Source: CAZLKN01 sp964560135 (lineage in GTDB: Bacteria; Actinomycetota; JAICYB01). Taken from it: a DNA stretch of 31,952 nt. Positions 1 to 8,275 of the stretch are shown here, piece after piece. The notes beneath the pieces were generated by a model. That model did no database searches and was not told the DNA's origin. It saw nothing but the letters and a program-made list of their open reading frames with translations. The translations under genes and the position numbers were made by a program. Location of the stretch: the NCBI GenBank assembly GCA_964560135.1, contig CAZLKN010000035.1:1-31952 (forward strand), in the 5' to 3' direction. Each line of letters starts with the position of its first letter. The stretch's first letter is position 1.

Positions 1-182
1 TAGTTCTTGATGAACTCCTCGGCGTTCTCCTCGAGCACCGAGTCGATCTCGTCCAAGAGCTTGTCCATGTCCTCCTTGAGGCGCTCGCCCTTCTTCTGCA
101 CCTTCGGATTCTCGCCGCCCTGCTCTTCGGACGGCGGAGCCTTCTTCGGCGCCTTCTTCTGCTGGCGTTCGCTCTGAGGCAC
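1..182 (-). CDS. pup: Prokaryotic ubiquitin-like protein Pup (C-terminus cut by window edge)
   Basis: Pup is the small disordered protein tag that PafA attaches to lysines to send proteins to the Mpa/ARC-proteasome. I translated the minus strand from a GTG at 180-182, which has an AGGGAGAGG ribosome binding site six bases upstream. The product starts MPQSERQQKKAPKK and has a charged, Gly/Pro-rich N-terminal half. It then carries the diagnostic coiled-coil segment LLDEIDSVLEENAEEF, nearly identical to that of mycobacterial Pup. Sixty codons are visible, ending FIKN plus the first two bases of a codon (TA, fitting Tyr). The family continues from here with about 5 to 6 residues ending in GGQ or GGE, so the diglycine end lies outside the window. 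The gene follows dop and the small acidic ORF on the same strand; prcB and prcA usually come next. Confidence 0.93.
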   Translation of the reverse strand, partial: MPQSERQQKKAPKKAPPSEEQGGENPKVQKKGERLKEDMDKLLDEIDSVLEENAEEFIKN

Positions 183-252
183 TTGGAACCTCTCCCTTGC
201 TCGATCGGGACCTGCTCTTAGTGTATCGGCTCCCGGTCATCCATCCTGAGAT

Positions 253-273
253 CCCGGCGGACCTTTCGCCGGG
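253..273. promoter_or_regulatory. Perfect inverted repeat in the pup leader
   Basis: CCCGGCG (253-259) and CGCCGGG (267-273) form a perfect 7-bp stem with a 7-nt loop. It lies about 70 bases upstream of the pup start. It could be an RNA hairpin in the pup leader or a protein-binding site. No T-tract follows on either strand, so a terminator role is not evident. Confidence 0.3.
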
Positions 274-293
274 CGCCAAGGATACGACGTGCG

Positions 294-328
294 GGGGCCA
301 GGCGGGAAGCGTTCCACCGCCTGGCCCC
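294..328 (-). terminator. Strong GC-rich hairpin between the small ORF and pup
   Basis: GGGGCCAGGCGG (294-305) pairs perfectly with CCGCCTGGCCCC (317-328), giving a 12-bp stem with an 11-nt loop. On the minus strand it starts 22 bases after the stop of the small acidic ORF and ends about 110 bases before pup. No U-tract follows, which is common for actinobacterial terminators. It may terminate or attenuate transcription from the arc-dop side, or stabilise the upstream mRNA, leaving pup partly independent. Confidence 0.5.
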
Positions 329-350
329 GGAAGTCTCTATGGTCGGCCCG

Positions 351-512
351 CTATGCGGGGCAGCTGAGCTGCCCGATCATCTCGTCGAAGAAATCCAGGT
401 ACTCGTCGTCCTGGCCGATCTCGAGCTCCATGTCCTCTTCGGGCACGAATGACCCGTAACAGAACTGCAGCATGAGCAGGGTCGAAAGGTCACGTTCGGT
501 GGTCGTTTCCAT
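351..512 (-). CDS. 53-aa acidic small protein between dop and pup
   Basis: I do not recognise this family. The ATG at 510-512 is preceded by GAGGGTG at good spacing, which decides the start over a GTG 45 bases upstream. The product begins METTTERDLSTLLMLQFCYG and ends IGQLSCPA. It is strongly acidic in its second half (EEDMELE, DDEYLDFFDEM), has two cysteines, and has no signal peptide or membrane segment. It lies on the same strand as dop and pup, with 136 bases to dop and a strong hairpin before pup. That position suggests a link with pupylation, but it has no diglycine end and is not a second Pup. It could be an adaptor, a regulator, a substrate or an unrelated peptide; function unknown. 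Confidence 0.6.
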   Translation of the reverse strand: METTTERDLSTLLMLQFCYGSFVPEEDMELEIGQDDEYLDFFDEMIGQLSCPA

Positions 513-648
513 ACTTGTCACCCTCTTTCGTCCGCTCGCACCGGTACTTCGCCCCACAGACCCATGATCGGCCGCGAAGGTTTCGCAGAAGGTAGCGGCG
601 ACGTGGAATACCCCTTCGCGCCCACGGTACCGCCGCGACGCGCTTCTG

Positions 649-2148
649 TCAGCCCTGCAGGGCCGCGACGAGTCCGGCCGGGTCCGGGTGGGCCTCGATG
701 AGCGCCCGGGTGTGTGCCGCCGTCCCCTTGAGGGGGTCGAGCATCGGCACCCGCTTGAGCGTCTGGCCGTCGATGTCGAAGATCAGCGCGTCCCACGACG
801 CGGCCACCAGCTTCGAGGCGTACCTCGCCAGGCAGGTCCCCCGGAAGAAGGCCCGCGTGTCCTCGGGCGGCTCCGTCATGGCCCGGCGGATCTCGTCGTC
901 GCCCACGATCCGCTCGATCCGGTCGGACTCCACCAGGCGGTGGTGCAGACCCCGCTCCGGGGTCACGTCGTGGTATTGGAGATCGATTAGCCGCAGCTTG
1001 GGGCTGTCCCAGCCGAGGCCGTGGCGTTCGCGGTACCCCTCCAACACCTCGAGCTTGGCCACCCAGTCGAGCTCGCGCGCCAGCGAGGCCGGATTCTCCT
1101 CGAGCGCGGTCAGCACGTACTCCCAGCGGTTCACGATCTCACTCGACCACTCCCCGACCACATCGGGCTCGGCCCGGGTCTTGAGGTACTGCTTGGCCGC
1201 CTCCAGGTATTCCCACTGCAGTTCCAGCGCGGTCACGGTGCGTCCATCATCGCGGCGCACGACCGTTCGCAGGGTCGGATCCCGGCTGATCTGCTTGATC
1301 GCCTCCACCGGGTGAGCGAGCGCGTAGTCGTCGGGGTCGATGACCTCGTCCTCGATCATCAACAGGAGCAGCGTGGTCGTGCCCACCTTCAGGAGGTTCG
1401 CGACGTCGCACATGTTCGCGTCCCCGAGGATCACGTGCAGGCGGCGGTAGCGGTCGGCGTCGGAGTGGGGCTCGTCGCGGGTGTTCACGATGGGACGCTT
1501 CAGGGTGGTCTCCAGGCCCACCTCGGCCTCGATGAAATCCGCGCGCTGCGTCAGTTGGTAGTCGACGTCGTCGACGCCGGCCTCCTCGGAGCCCACCTTC
1601 CCGGCACCGCAGAAGATCTGGCGGGTCACGAAGAACGGGATCAGCGACTGTGCGAGCCTGGCGAACGGCACGCCGCGGTCGAGCAGGTAGTTCTCGTGGC
1701 TGCCGTAGGAGTTGCCCTTGCCGTCGGAGTTGTTCTTGTACACGTGGATCCGGCCCCCGGGCTCCATGGTCTCCTCCGCCCGCCGGATCGATTCTGCCAG
1801 GATCCACTCCCCCGCCTTGTCCCACAGGATGCAGTCGCGGGGGTTCGTGGTCTCGGGTGTCGAGAACTCGGGATGCGCGTGGTCCACGTAGTACCGGGCT
1901 CCGTTGGTGAGCACCAGGTTGACGAGCGCCCCTTCCTCCTCGGCGGCCTCGCGGTTGCGCGCCGCCTCGAAGCCCCGGGCGTCGCGCAGCGGGTTCTCCT
2001 CCTGGAAGTCCCACTTCACGCGGCGCAACTCGGCCTGCCCGTACTGGCCGACGAGCATCCCGGCCACGAGAACCGGGGACACGTCCCCGGGCCCGGAGAC
2101 GGTCACCCCGTACTCCGTTTCGGTGCCGATGATCTTCTTGGTGGCCAT
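649..2148 (-). CDS. dop: Dop, Pup deamidase/depupylase
   Basis: Dop deamidates the C-terminal Gln of Pup to Glu, where needed, and cleaves Pup from substrates. The 499-aa product has the usual family length and the carboxylate-amine ligase-like fold shared with PafA. The N-terminus carries IGTETEYG (residues 7-14), whose Glu residues bind metal. The Dop form is shown by this motif and by an insertion holding ENPLRDARGFE (about 51-61), the Dop loop that PafA lacks. YVDHAHPEFSTPE contains Asp89, which matches the catalytic Asp. HVYKNNSDGKGNSYGSHENY is a further conserved block. The ATG has GGGGA five bases upstream. The gene starts 36 bases after the hydrolase stop, so the two are likely co-transcribed. 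No pafA ligase gene is in the window. Confidence 0.95.
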   Translation of the reverse strand: MATKKIIGTETEYGVTVSGPGDVSPVLVAGMLVGQYGQAELRRVKWDFQEENPLRDARGFEAARNREAAEEEGALVNLVLTNGARYYVDHAHPEFSTPETTNPRDCILWDKAGEWILAESIRRAEETMEPGGRIHVYKNNSDGKGNSYGSHENYLLDRGVPFARLAQSLIPFFVTRQIFCGAGKVGSEEAGVDDVDYQLTQRADFIEAEVGLETTLKRPIVNTRDEPHSDADRYRRLHVILGDANMCDVANLLKVGTTTLLLLMIEDEVIDPDDYALAHPVEAIKQISRDPTLRTVVRRDDGRTVTALELQWEYLEAAKQYLKTRAEPDVVGEWSSEIVNRWEYVLTALEENPASLARELDWVAKLEVLEGYRERHGLGWDSPKLRLIDLQYHDVTPERGLHHRLVESDRIERIVGDDEIRRAMTEPPEDTRAFFRGTCLARYASKLVAASWDALIFDIDGQTLKRVPMLDPLKGTAAHTRALIEAHPDPAGLVAALQG

Positions 2149-2184
2149 AGGTCCCCGCGCTCTCGTTATCCGACCCCAGCAATG

Positions 2185-3312
2185 CTACGCGACGAGCGAC
2201 CGGATGAGCCGGTGGATCGTGTCCGGCTCCTCGAGCTGCGGGACGTGGCCGCAATCGTCGAGGATCGCGATCTCCGCGTGGGGCAGCGCCTCGGCGACCT
2301 GGCCGGCCAAGGCCGCAGGGATCATGGGGTCCTCCCGGCCGAACACGAACGTGGCCGGCACCTCCAGGCCCGCCAACCGGGCCCAGAAGCCCGCCTCCCC
2401 GTGTGGTTCGTCGAGGTAGATGTGCCGGGCTGCGGCGGCGAACGCCATACGCCCCCGCGGCTTGTTCCACACCCGGAAGAACTCGTCAGCAGCGGCCTCG
2501 TACCAGTGGCTGGGCAGGCACTCAGGGTCGGCCATGATCTGCCGCATCACCCTGGTCACCATGCCCCGGGTGGGTCGCACCGGCACGATCCCCAGCTCCG
2601 GACGCAGGAACCGGACGAACGGCGCAACCTGCCGGAAACGCTGGAACCCCAGCGCCGGCGCCAGCGCCACGACGCCCTTGCACCGCTCGGGGGCCCGCAG
2701 CGCGCACTCGATCCCGATGCGGCCGCCCATCGAGTTGCCGCACAGCACGGCCTCCTTGATCTCCAGCGCGTCCAGAAGCTCGATCACCCTGGTGGCGAAC
2801 CACGGCGCATCGTAGGAGGCGATCGGCTTGGCCGAGTCCCCGAAACCGGGAAGGTCGCAGGCGTACACGCGCATGTCCCTGGACAGGTTCGCCACCGTGG
2901 TCAGGAACGAGGCCTTCGTGGCCCCCAGGCCGTGGAACAGGAACACGGGCTGAGCGTCCGGGGGCCCGGCCCGCAGGATGCTCCACCGCAGGCGTCCGAC
3001 TTTCGGGTGGATCGTCTCCGGCCACCCTTCGGGGCGCGGCTCGATGGGCGCGAACAGCGACTCGAGCTCCAGCGCCAGCGACAGGTGCCCGCGGACCTCC
3101 AGTTCGCCGGCGAGGAACGCCTCGTAGCCGGGGCGCTGGGCGTGGGCGAGGTCCCACAGCACGTTCGGCGTGGTGCGGATGGTGAGGTCGGGCGCTTCGG
3201 GGAGCGTCCCCGCGACGGCGGCCCGGCCGGAATCGAAGTACAGACCCCACAGGCCCGCCTCTCCGAGGTCCAGCGCCACGGAGGCCCGCAGCCAATGCGC
3301 CTCCGGCCGCAC
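2185..3312 (-). CDS. SCP2-like domain/alpha-beta hydrolase fusion
   Basis: The N-terminal part (about 90 residues) resembles an SCP2/sterol-carrier fold: TIRTTPNVLWDLAHAQRPGY, then a GELEVRGHLSLALELESLF-type end. The C-terminal part is an alpha/beta hydrolase with oxyanion segment FLFHGLGATKASF, nucleophile elbow GNSMGG, acid segment FGREDPMIP and catalytic His in DCGHVPQLEEP. It could be an esterase or lipase acting on a hydrophobic substrate held by the SCP2 part; the substrate is unknown. The start is uncertain. I used GTG at 3310-3312; a GTG at 3453 would overlap arc by 89 bases, and coding-like sequence (LDVESLLLDLTRRV) extends upstream of 3312, so a CTG start near 3340 is possible. It sits between arc and dop, where it may simply share the promoter. 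Confidence 0.82.
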   Translation of the reverse strand: MRPEAHWLRASVALDLGEAGLWGLYFDSGRAAVAGTLPEAPDLTIRTTPNVLWDLAHAQRPGYEAFLAGELEVRGHLSLALELESLFAPIEPRPEGWPETIHPKVGRLRWSILRAGPPDAQPVFLFHGLGATKASFLTTVANLSRDMRVYACDLPGFGDSAKPIASYDAPWFATRVIELLDALEIKEAVLCGNSMGGRIGIECALRAPERCKGVVALAPALGFQRFRQVAPFVRFLRPELGIVPVRPTRGMVTRVMRQIMADPECLPSHWYEAAADEFFRVWNKPRGRMAFAAAARHIYLDEPHGEAGFWARLAGLEVPATFVFGREDPMIPAALAGQVAEALPHAEIAILDDCGHVPQLEEPDTIHRLIRSLVA

Positions 3313-3364
3313 GCGGCGCGTGAGGTCGAGCAGCAGGGACTCGACGTCGAGCGGCGGGGAGGGC

Positions 3365-5116
3365 CTAGAGGTACTGGCCAGGTGTGATCGTCTCCACCGG
3401 ACGGTGTTCCCGTCCCTCGCCCATGAGCGTGCGCACGTACACGATGCGCTCACCCTTCTTCCCGGAGATCCGGGCCCAGTCGTCGGGGTTGGTGGTGTTG
3501 GGCAGGTCCTCGTTCTCCTTGTACTCCTCCCGGATCGACGACAGGACGTCCTCGATCCTGATCCCACGCTCACCCTGATCCAGGAAGCGTTTGATGGCCG
3601 TCTTCTTCGCCCGCGCGACGATCGACTCGATCATCGCGCCCGAGGAGAAGTCCTTGAAGTACATGATCTCCTTGTCGCCGGAGTGGTAGGTGACCTCGAG
3701 GAACCGGTTGTCCTCGTCCGCTGCGTACATCGAATCCACGACCCGCTCGATCATCCAGCGGCAGGCTGCATCCGCATCCCCGTCGTGGCGCGCCAGCGCA
3801 TCGGCGTGCAGCGGCAGATCGGGGGTGAGGTAGATCGAGAAGATGTTCCGGGCGGCGTCGACGTCCGGCCGTTCGATCTTGATCTTCACGTCCAGGCGGC
3901 CGGGACGCAGGATCGCGGGGTCGATCAGATCCTCCCGGTTCGAGGCACCGATCACGATCACGTTGCGCAGCGACTCCACCCCGTCGATCTCCGCGAGCAG
4001 CTGCGGCACGATCGTCGTCTCCATGTCCGAGCTGATCCCGGTGCCGCGGGTGCGGAACAGCGAATCCATCTCGTCGAAGAACACGATGACCGGCACACCC
4101 TCGCTGGATTTCTCCTTGGCGCGCTGGAAGATCAGGCGGATCTGGCGCTCGGTCTCGCCGACGTACTTGTTCAACAGCTCGGGGCCCTTGACGTTCAGGA
4201 AGTACGACTTCGCGTCGGGGCGGCCGGTCTTCTCCGCCACGCGGATCGCCAGGGAATTGGCGACCGCCTTCGCGATGAGGGTCTTGCCGCAGCCAGGCGG
4301 CCCGTAGAGCAGCACGCCCTTCGGGGGCCGGAGCTTGTGCTCGGCGAACAGGTCCGCGTGCATGTAGGGCAGCTCCACGGCGTCGTGGATGGCCTCGATC
4401 TGGGCGCGCAAGCCTCCGACGTCCTCGTAGGTGATGTCCGGGATCTCCTCGAGGATCAGCTCGTCGACCTCGGGCTTCGGGAGCTTCTCCAGCACGTAGC
4501 CGGACTTGGTGTCGAACAGCAGGTGGTCGCCGGCCCGCATGGGGATGTCCCGGAGCGGCTCGCTGACGTGGGCGACCCGTTCCTCGTCGGCGTGCGAGAT
4601 GATCAGCGCCCGATCCCCCTCGAGGAGCTCCTTGAGCGAGACCACCTCCCCCGCCATCTCGAACCCGCAGGCCTCGACCACGTTCAGGGCCTCGTTGAGC
4701 ATGACCTCCTGGCCGTGGACGAGGAGCTTCGAGTCGATCTGGGGATGCACGTTGACCCGGAGCTTGCGGCCCCCGGTGAACACGTTCGCGGTGCCGTCCT
4801 CGTTGAGCCCGAGGAACACCCCGAAGCCGCTCGGGGGCGCGGTGAGCTTCTCCACCTCCTCGCGCAGCAGGGTCACCTGCTGGCGGGTCTCCTGCAGGGT
4901 GGCCACCAGGCGCTCGTTCTGCTGCAGCGCCTGGACGAGCCGCCCCTGCAGTTCGCGGAGGCGCTCCTCGAGCAGACGGATCGACCGCGCCTCACCACGG
5001 CGGGCGGGCTGTGCGGACGCGTCCCGAAGCTGCGAGCGGAGCTCCTCGAGCTCCCGCTCGACGTCGGCGAAGCGTCCCTCATCCGGATCCTGGCCTCGCC
5101 GGTTCGTGGGAATCAC
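3365..5116 (-). CDS. arc: Proteasome-associated AAA ATPase (ARC/Mpa)
   Basis: This hexameric ring ATPase recognises Pup, unfolds the tagged protein and feeds it to the 20S proteasome. The 583-aa product has the family order: an N-terminal coiled coil (about 15-92) that binds Pup, tandem OB folds (about 95-220), and an AAA domain with Walker A GPPGCGKT (272-279), Walker B VIVFFDE (343-349) and a C-terminal small domain. It ends GQYL, the proteasome gate-opening motif of Mpa/ARC. The start is GTG at 5114-5116. A TATACT hexamer on the minus strand about 40 bases upstream is a plausible -10 element. It heads a minus-strand group leading through the SCP2-hydrolase and dop towards pup, the standard pupylation context. 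Confidence 0.97.
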   Translation of the reverse strand: MIPTNRRGQDPDEGRFADVERELEELRSQLRDASAQPARRGEARSIRLLEERLRELQGRLVQALQQNERLVATLQETRQQVTLLREEVEKLTAPPSGFGVFLGLNEDGTANVFTGGRKLRVNVHPQIDSKLLVHGQEVMLNEALNVVEACGFEMAGEVVSLKELLEGDRALIISHADEERVAHVSEPLRDIPMRAGDHLLFDTKSGYVLEKLPKPEVDELILEEIPDITYEDVGGLRAQIEAIHDAVELPYMHADLFAEHKLRPPKGVLLYGPPGCGKTLIAKAVANSLAIRVAEKTGRPDAKSYFLNVKGPELLNKYVGETERQIRLIFQRAKEKSSEGVPVIVFFDEMDSLFRTRGTGISSDMETTIVPQLLAEIDGVESLRNVIVIGASNREDLIDPAILRPGRLDVKIKIERPDVDAARNIFSIYLTPDLPLHADALARHDGDADAACRWMIERVVDSMYAADEDNRFLEVTYHSGDKEIMYFKDFSSGAMIESIVARAKKTAIKRFLDQGERGIRIEDVLSSIREEYKENEDLPNTTNPDDWARISGKKGERIVYVRTLMGEGREHRPVETITPGQYL

Positions 5117-5333
5117 CCCTTAGCTCTCGATGGACCTGTCGGGCGTCCTGTTCGCAAGTATAGATATCGATCGGCTGTTTCGGTCCTCACCTGGATACAA
5201 CGTCCCGACGACGTTTTGGTGTCCTGCCGCATCCCAGTGCCCCGTCTGCGCTGGTGAGACCACCTCTCCCGCGCGCGTTCCAGCTCCCATAGACTGGTCG
5301 TCCATCGGTCGGATCGGTACGGAGGGGGAGGAC
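5117..5333. promoter_or_regulatory. Divergent intergenic region arc / M16C peptidase
   Basis: This 217-bp region separates two divergent genes. It contains the most AT-rich patch nearby (TATAGATATC at 5159-5168). On the minus strand TATACT (5157-5162) is a good -10 hexamer for arc, although I see no convincing -35 at 17 bases. On the plus strand TAGACT (5290-5295) lies 39 bases before the M16C start and could be its -10. Both calls rest on hexamer similarity only. Confidence 0.35.
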
Positions 5334-8270
5334 GTGGAGACCAGGACGAAGTACGGAGTGGGGGACGCGATCGGCGGGTTCACGGTCGAGCGCGTGGAGC
5401 CACTGGAGCACCTGAAGGGGACCTACTACGAGCTCACGCACGGACCCACGGGGGCGCGGCACATCCACATCGAGGCCCCCGACGACAGCAAGGCGTTCTG
5501 CGTCAACTTCCCCACCGTCCCGAAGGACTCGCGGGGCGTCGCACACATCCTCGAGCACGTGGTGCTCGCAGGCTCACGGCGGTTCCCCGTCCGCGACCCG
5601 TTCTTCTCGATGCTCTCGCGGTCCGTCCGCGACTTCATGAACGCCATGACGTTCTACGATTCCACGGCCTACCCGTACTCGACGCGCAACGCCAAGGACT
5701 TCTTCAACCTGCTCGACGTGTACCTCGACGCGGTCTTCTTCCCGCTGATCACCGAGCCTTCGTTCAAGCAGGAGGGGCACCGCCTCGAGTTCGAGGAGAC
5801 CGGCGACCCGGCATCGGGTCTGCGGATCAAGGGCGTGGTGTTCAACGAGATGAAGGGGGGCATGGCCTCCGATGCCGCCGTGCTGCACCGCGCCGTCGGC
5901 AAGGCGCTGTTCCCGGGGTCCACCTACGCGAACAACTCCGGGGGCGACCCCGAACACATCCCCGACCTCACCTGGCAGGATCTCAGGGACTTCCACGCGC
6001 TGCACTACCACCCGTCCAACGCCCGCTTCTTCACCTACGGCGACCTCCCCCTGGAGGAGCTCCTGGAGCGGATCGAGACCTCGGCCCTCAAGAGCTTCGA
6101 GCGCATCCAGGTCGACGTGGACATCCCCGACCAGCCGCGCTTCACCGAGCCCGTGGTCTACGAGGACGTCTACCCGCTGGCCAAGACCGAGGACACCGAC
6201 CGCAAGAGCCAGGTGATGCTCGCCTGGGTCACGAACAAGCTCTCCGACTCCTTCGAGACGCTGGCCCTCGAGATCCTCGGCGACATCCTTCTCGCCAACG
6301 CGGCCTCGCCGCTCCGCCAGGCCCTCATCGACTCCGGTCTCGGGAGTGCCCTGGCCGACGGCAGCGGGTTCCGCGACTCCTACCGGGAGGCCGCCTTCAC
6401 AGCCGGGTTGAAGGGTGTCGACCCCGAGGACGCCGAACAGATCGAACAGATCGTGCTGTCCACCCTCGAGCGCCTCGCCACCGACGGGGTTGATCCCGAG
6501 CAGGTGGAGGCCGCCGTACACCAGCAGGAGCTCGCGACGCGTGAGGTGTCCAACTCAGGCTTCCCCTACGCCCTCAAGGTCTGGTTCTACATGAAGGCCG
6601 CCTACGACTACGGCGGCGACCCCTACCGGGCCCTGCAACTCGACGCCGACTTCGAGCGGCTCCACGCCGAGCTGGCGAAGGGCGGCTTCTTCGAGGGGAT
6701 GATCCGGCGCTACCTGCTCGACAACCCGCACCGGGCCCGCATCATCGTGCGTCCCGATCAGGAGCTCGAGGACCGCCAGCGCGCGGCCGAGGAGTCGCGC
6801 ATCGCCGAGATCGAGGAGCGGCTCTCGGAGGACGACAAACGCAGCATCGTGGAGGAGACCCTCGCCCTCAAGGGAGAGCAGGAGGCCCGGCAGGACCTGT
6901 CGGTGCTGCCGACCCTCGATCCGGCGGACATCCCCGTGGAGGACGACGACATCCCTCTCCTGGAGCGGACGATCAACGGAGCCCGCGTCGCCTTCGCTCC
7001 ACAGCCGACCAACAGCCTCACCTACATCACCATCGCAGCAGACATCTCGGGGCTTCCCCAGAACCTCAAGGACCGCCTCGGCCTATTCGCACGGGCGATC
7101 CCGCGCACCGGGGCCGCCGGACACGACTACCTGCGCCAGTCGCTGCGCATCGACCGGTACACCGGCGGCATCGACGCCGGCCCCCAGGTGCGCACCGGTC
7201 CGGACGGAACCCAGGTGTTCCAGCAGCTCCTCGTGCAGGGCAAGGCGCTGGGCCGCAACGACGAGGCCTTCGTGGAGATCCTGCGGGACATCCTGGCGTC
7301 GCTGACCTTCGAGCCCGACCGGTTGAAGGACATCATCGCGGAGTACCGCTCCCAGTTCGAGACCTACCTGACGATGGCGGGGATGCGCTACGCGGAGCTC
7401 ATGGCCAAGGCTCGCCTGACCGGGCCCGGGGCGCTTCTCGAGCGGCTCAGCGGGCTGACGCAGCTGCACGCGCTGCGGGAGCTGAACGGCCGGGGAGCCG
7501 ACCTCGACGAGACCATCGCCGACCTGACCGCGGTGCGTGAGGCGGTCTTCCGGGGTGGCGGGCTCCAGGTCGTGGTCACCGCCGACGACGACCGCCTGGC
7601 CGGCCTCGAGGGCCTCGTCACGGCGATGCTCGCGGACCTGCCGTCCGACGCCACCCCGTCCGGGGGCCTGCCGGAGCCCGTCGGCGGGGAGCGGTTCCCC
7701 GCGCGGACCACGGGTGTGCCCGTGGCCTACAACGCCAGGGTCCTGAAGACCGTCCCCTTCGAGCACCCGGACGCCCCGGCGCTGATGGCGCTCGGCAAAT
7801 GGCTGCGCAACTTCTTCCTGCACCGGGAGATCCGCGAGAAGGGTGGGGCCTACGGCTCCCACTCCGCCGCGGACGTGGAGAACGGAACCTTCACCTTCTG
7901 GTCGTACCGCGATCCCCACGTGGCTCGGACCTTCGAGACCTTCGAGCGCTCGGCCCGCGAGGCCGCCGCGGACCTCGATCCCGAGCAGGTCAAGGAGGCC
8001 GTCCTGCAGGCGCTGTCCGACGTCGATCCGCTCCTGTCCCCGGACATGAAGGGACGCCGGCGCTTCTTCGACGAGGTCTGCGGCTACACTCGCGAGGTGC
8101 GCCGCGGCTTCCGGGAGGGCCTGCTGGAGGTGACGCCGGCCGACATCGCCCGCGTGGCCACCACGTACCTGGCCGCCGACGGTGCCGTTCTGGCCTCCGT
8201 CGGCAACGCGCAGAAGCTCGAGGAGGCCAACGCGACGCTCGGTGGGATCTTCGACGTCGAGCCGGCCTGA
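5334..8270 (+). CDS. M16C family zinc metallopeptidase (presequence-protease type)
   Basis: This is a 978-aa insulinase-superfamily peptidase built from four M16 half-domains in one chain, like PreP/Cym1, which degrade unfolded peptides. The inverted zinc motif is HILEH (His71, Glu74, His75), with the third ligand in VVFNEMKGGM (Glu172). The C-terminal inactive half keeps IREKGGAYGSHS, the conserved substrate-binding Arg/Tyr block. There is no signal peptide, so it is probably cytoplasmic. I chose the GTG at 5334 because GGAGGGGGAG stands directly upstream and homology begins soon after; the frame stays open to 5130, but that part looks non-coding. It diverges from arc, so this peptidase may clear peptides near the proteasome system, but that is inference from position. 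Confidence 0.93.
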   Translation: METRTKYGVGDAIGGFTVERVEPLEHLKGTYYELTHGPTGARHIHIEAPDDSKAFCVNFPTVPKDSRGVAHILEHVVLAGSRRFPVRDPFFSMLSRSVRDFMNAMTFYDSTAYPYSTRNAKDFFNLLDVYLDAVFFPLITEPSFKQEGHRLEFEETGDPASGLRIKGVVFNEMKGGMASDAAVLHRAVGKALFPGSTYANNSGGDPEHIPDLTWQDLRDFHALHYHPSNARFFTYGDLPLEELLERIETSALKSFERIQVDVDIPDQPRFTEPVVYEDVYPLAKTEDTDRKSQVMLAWVTNKLSDSFETLALEILGDILLANAASPLRQALIDSGLGSALADGSGFRDSYREAAFTAGLKGVDPEDAEQIEQIVLSTLERLATDGVDPEQVEAAVHQQELATREVSNSGFPYALKVWFYMKAAYDYGGDPYRALQLDADFERLHAELAKGGFFEGMIRRYLLDNPHRARIIVRPDQELEDRQRAAEESRIAEIEERLSEDDKRSIVEETLALKGEQEARQDLSVLPTLDPADIPVEDDDIPLLERTINGARVAFAPQPTNSLTYITIAADISGLPQNLKDRLGLFARAIPRTGAAGHDYLRQSLRIDRYTGGIDAGPQVRTGPDGTQVFQQLLVQGKALGRNDEAFVEILRDILASLTFEPDRLKDIIAEYRSQFETYLTMAGMRYAELMAKARLTGPGALLERLSGLTQLHALRELNGRGADLDETIADLTAVREAVFRGGGLQVVVTADDDRLAGLEGLVTAMLADLPSDATPSGGLPEPVGGERFPARTTGVPVAYNARVLKTVPFEHPDAPALMALGKWLRNFFLHREIREKGGAYGSHSAADVENGTFTFWSYRDPHVARTFETFERSAREAAADLDPEQVKEAVLQALSDVDPLLSPDMKGRRRFFDEVCGYTREVRRGFREGLLEVTPADIARVATTYLAADGAVLASVGNAQKLEEANATLGGIFDVEPA

Positions 8271-8275
8271 GCGGC

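Noticed and set aside
1021..3387. Long open frame on the plus strand (788 codons) opposite dop and the hydrolase
   Set aside because: It lies antisense to two genes with clear motifs, has low-complexity Arg/Gly/Val/His composition typical of a GC-rich shadow frame, and shows no family motif.
3313..3573. Extension of the SCP2-hydrolase into arc
   Set aside because: No ATG is present and a GTG at 3453 would overlap arc by 89 bases; the part over arc reads as a shadow frame. Sequence just before 3312 looks coding-like, so the start remains open.
5130..5333. Upstream in-frame extension of the M16C gene
   Set aside because: Open by chance; the sequence lacks family similarity, and a strong GGAGGGGGAG site sits immediately before the GTG at 5334.
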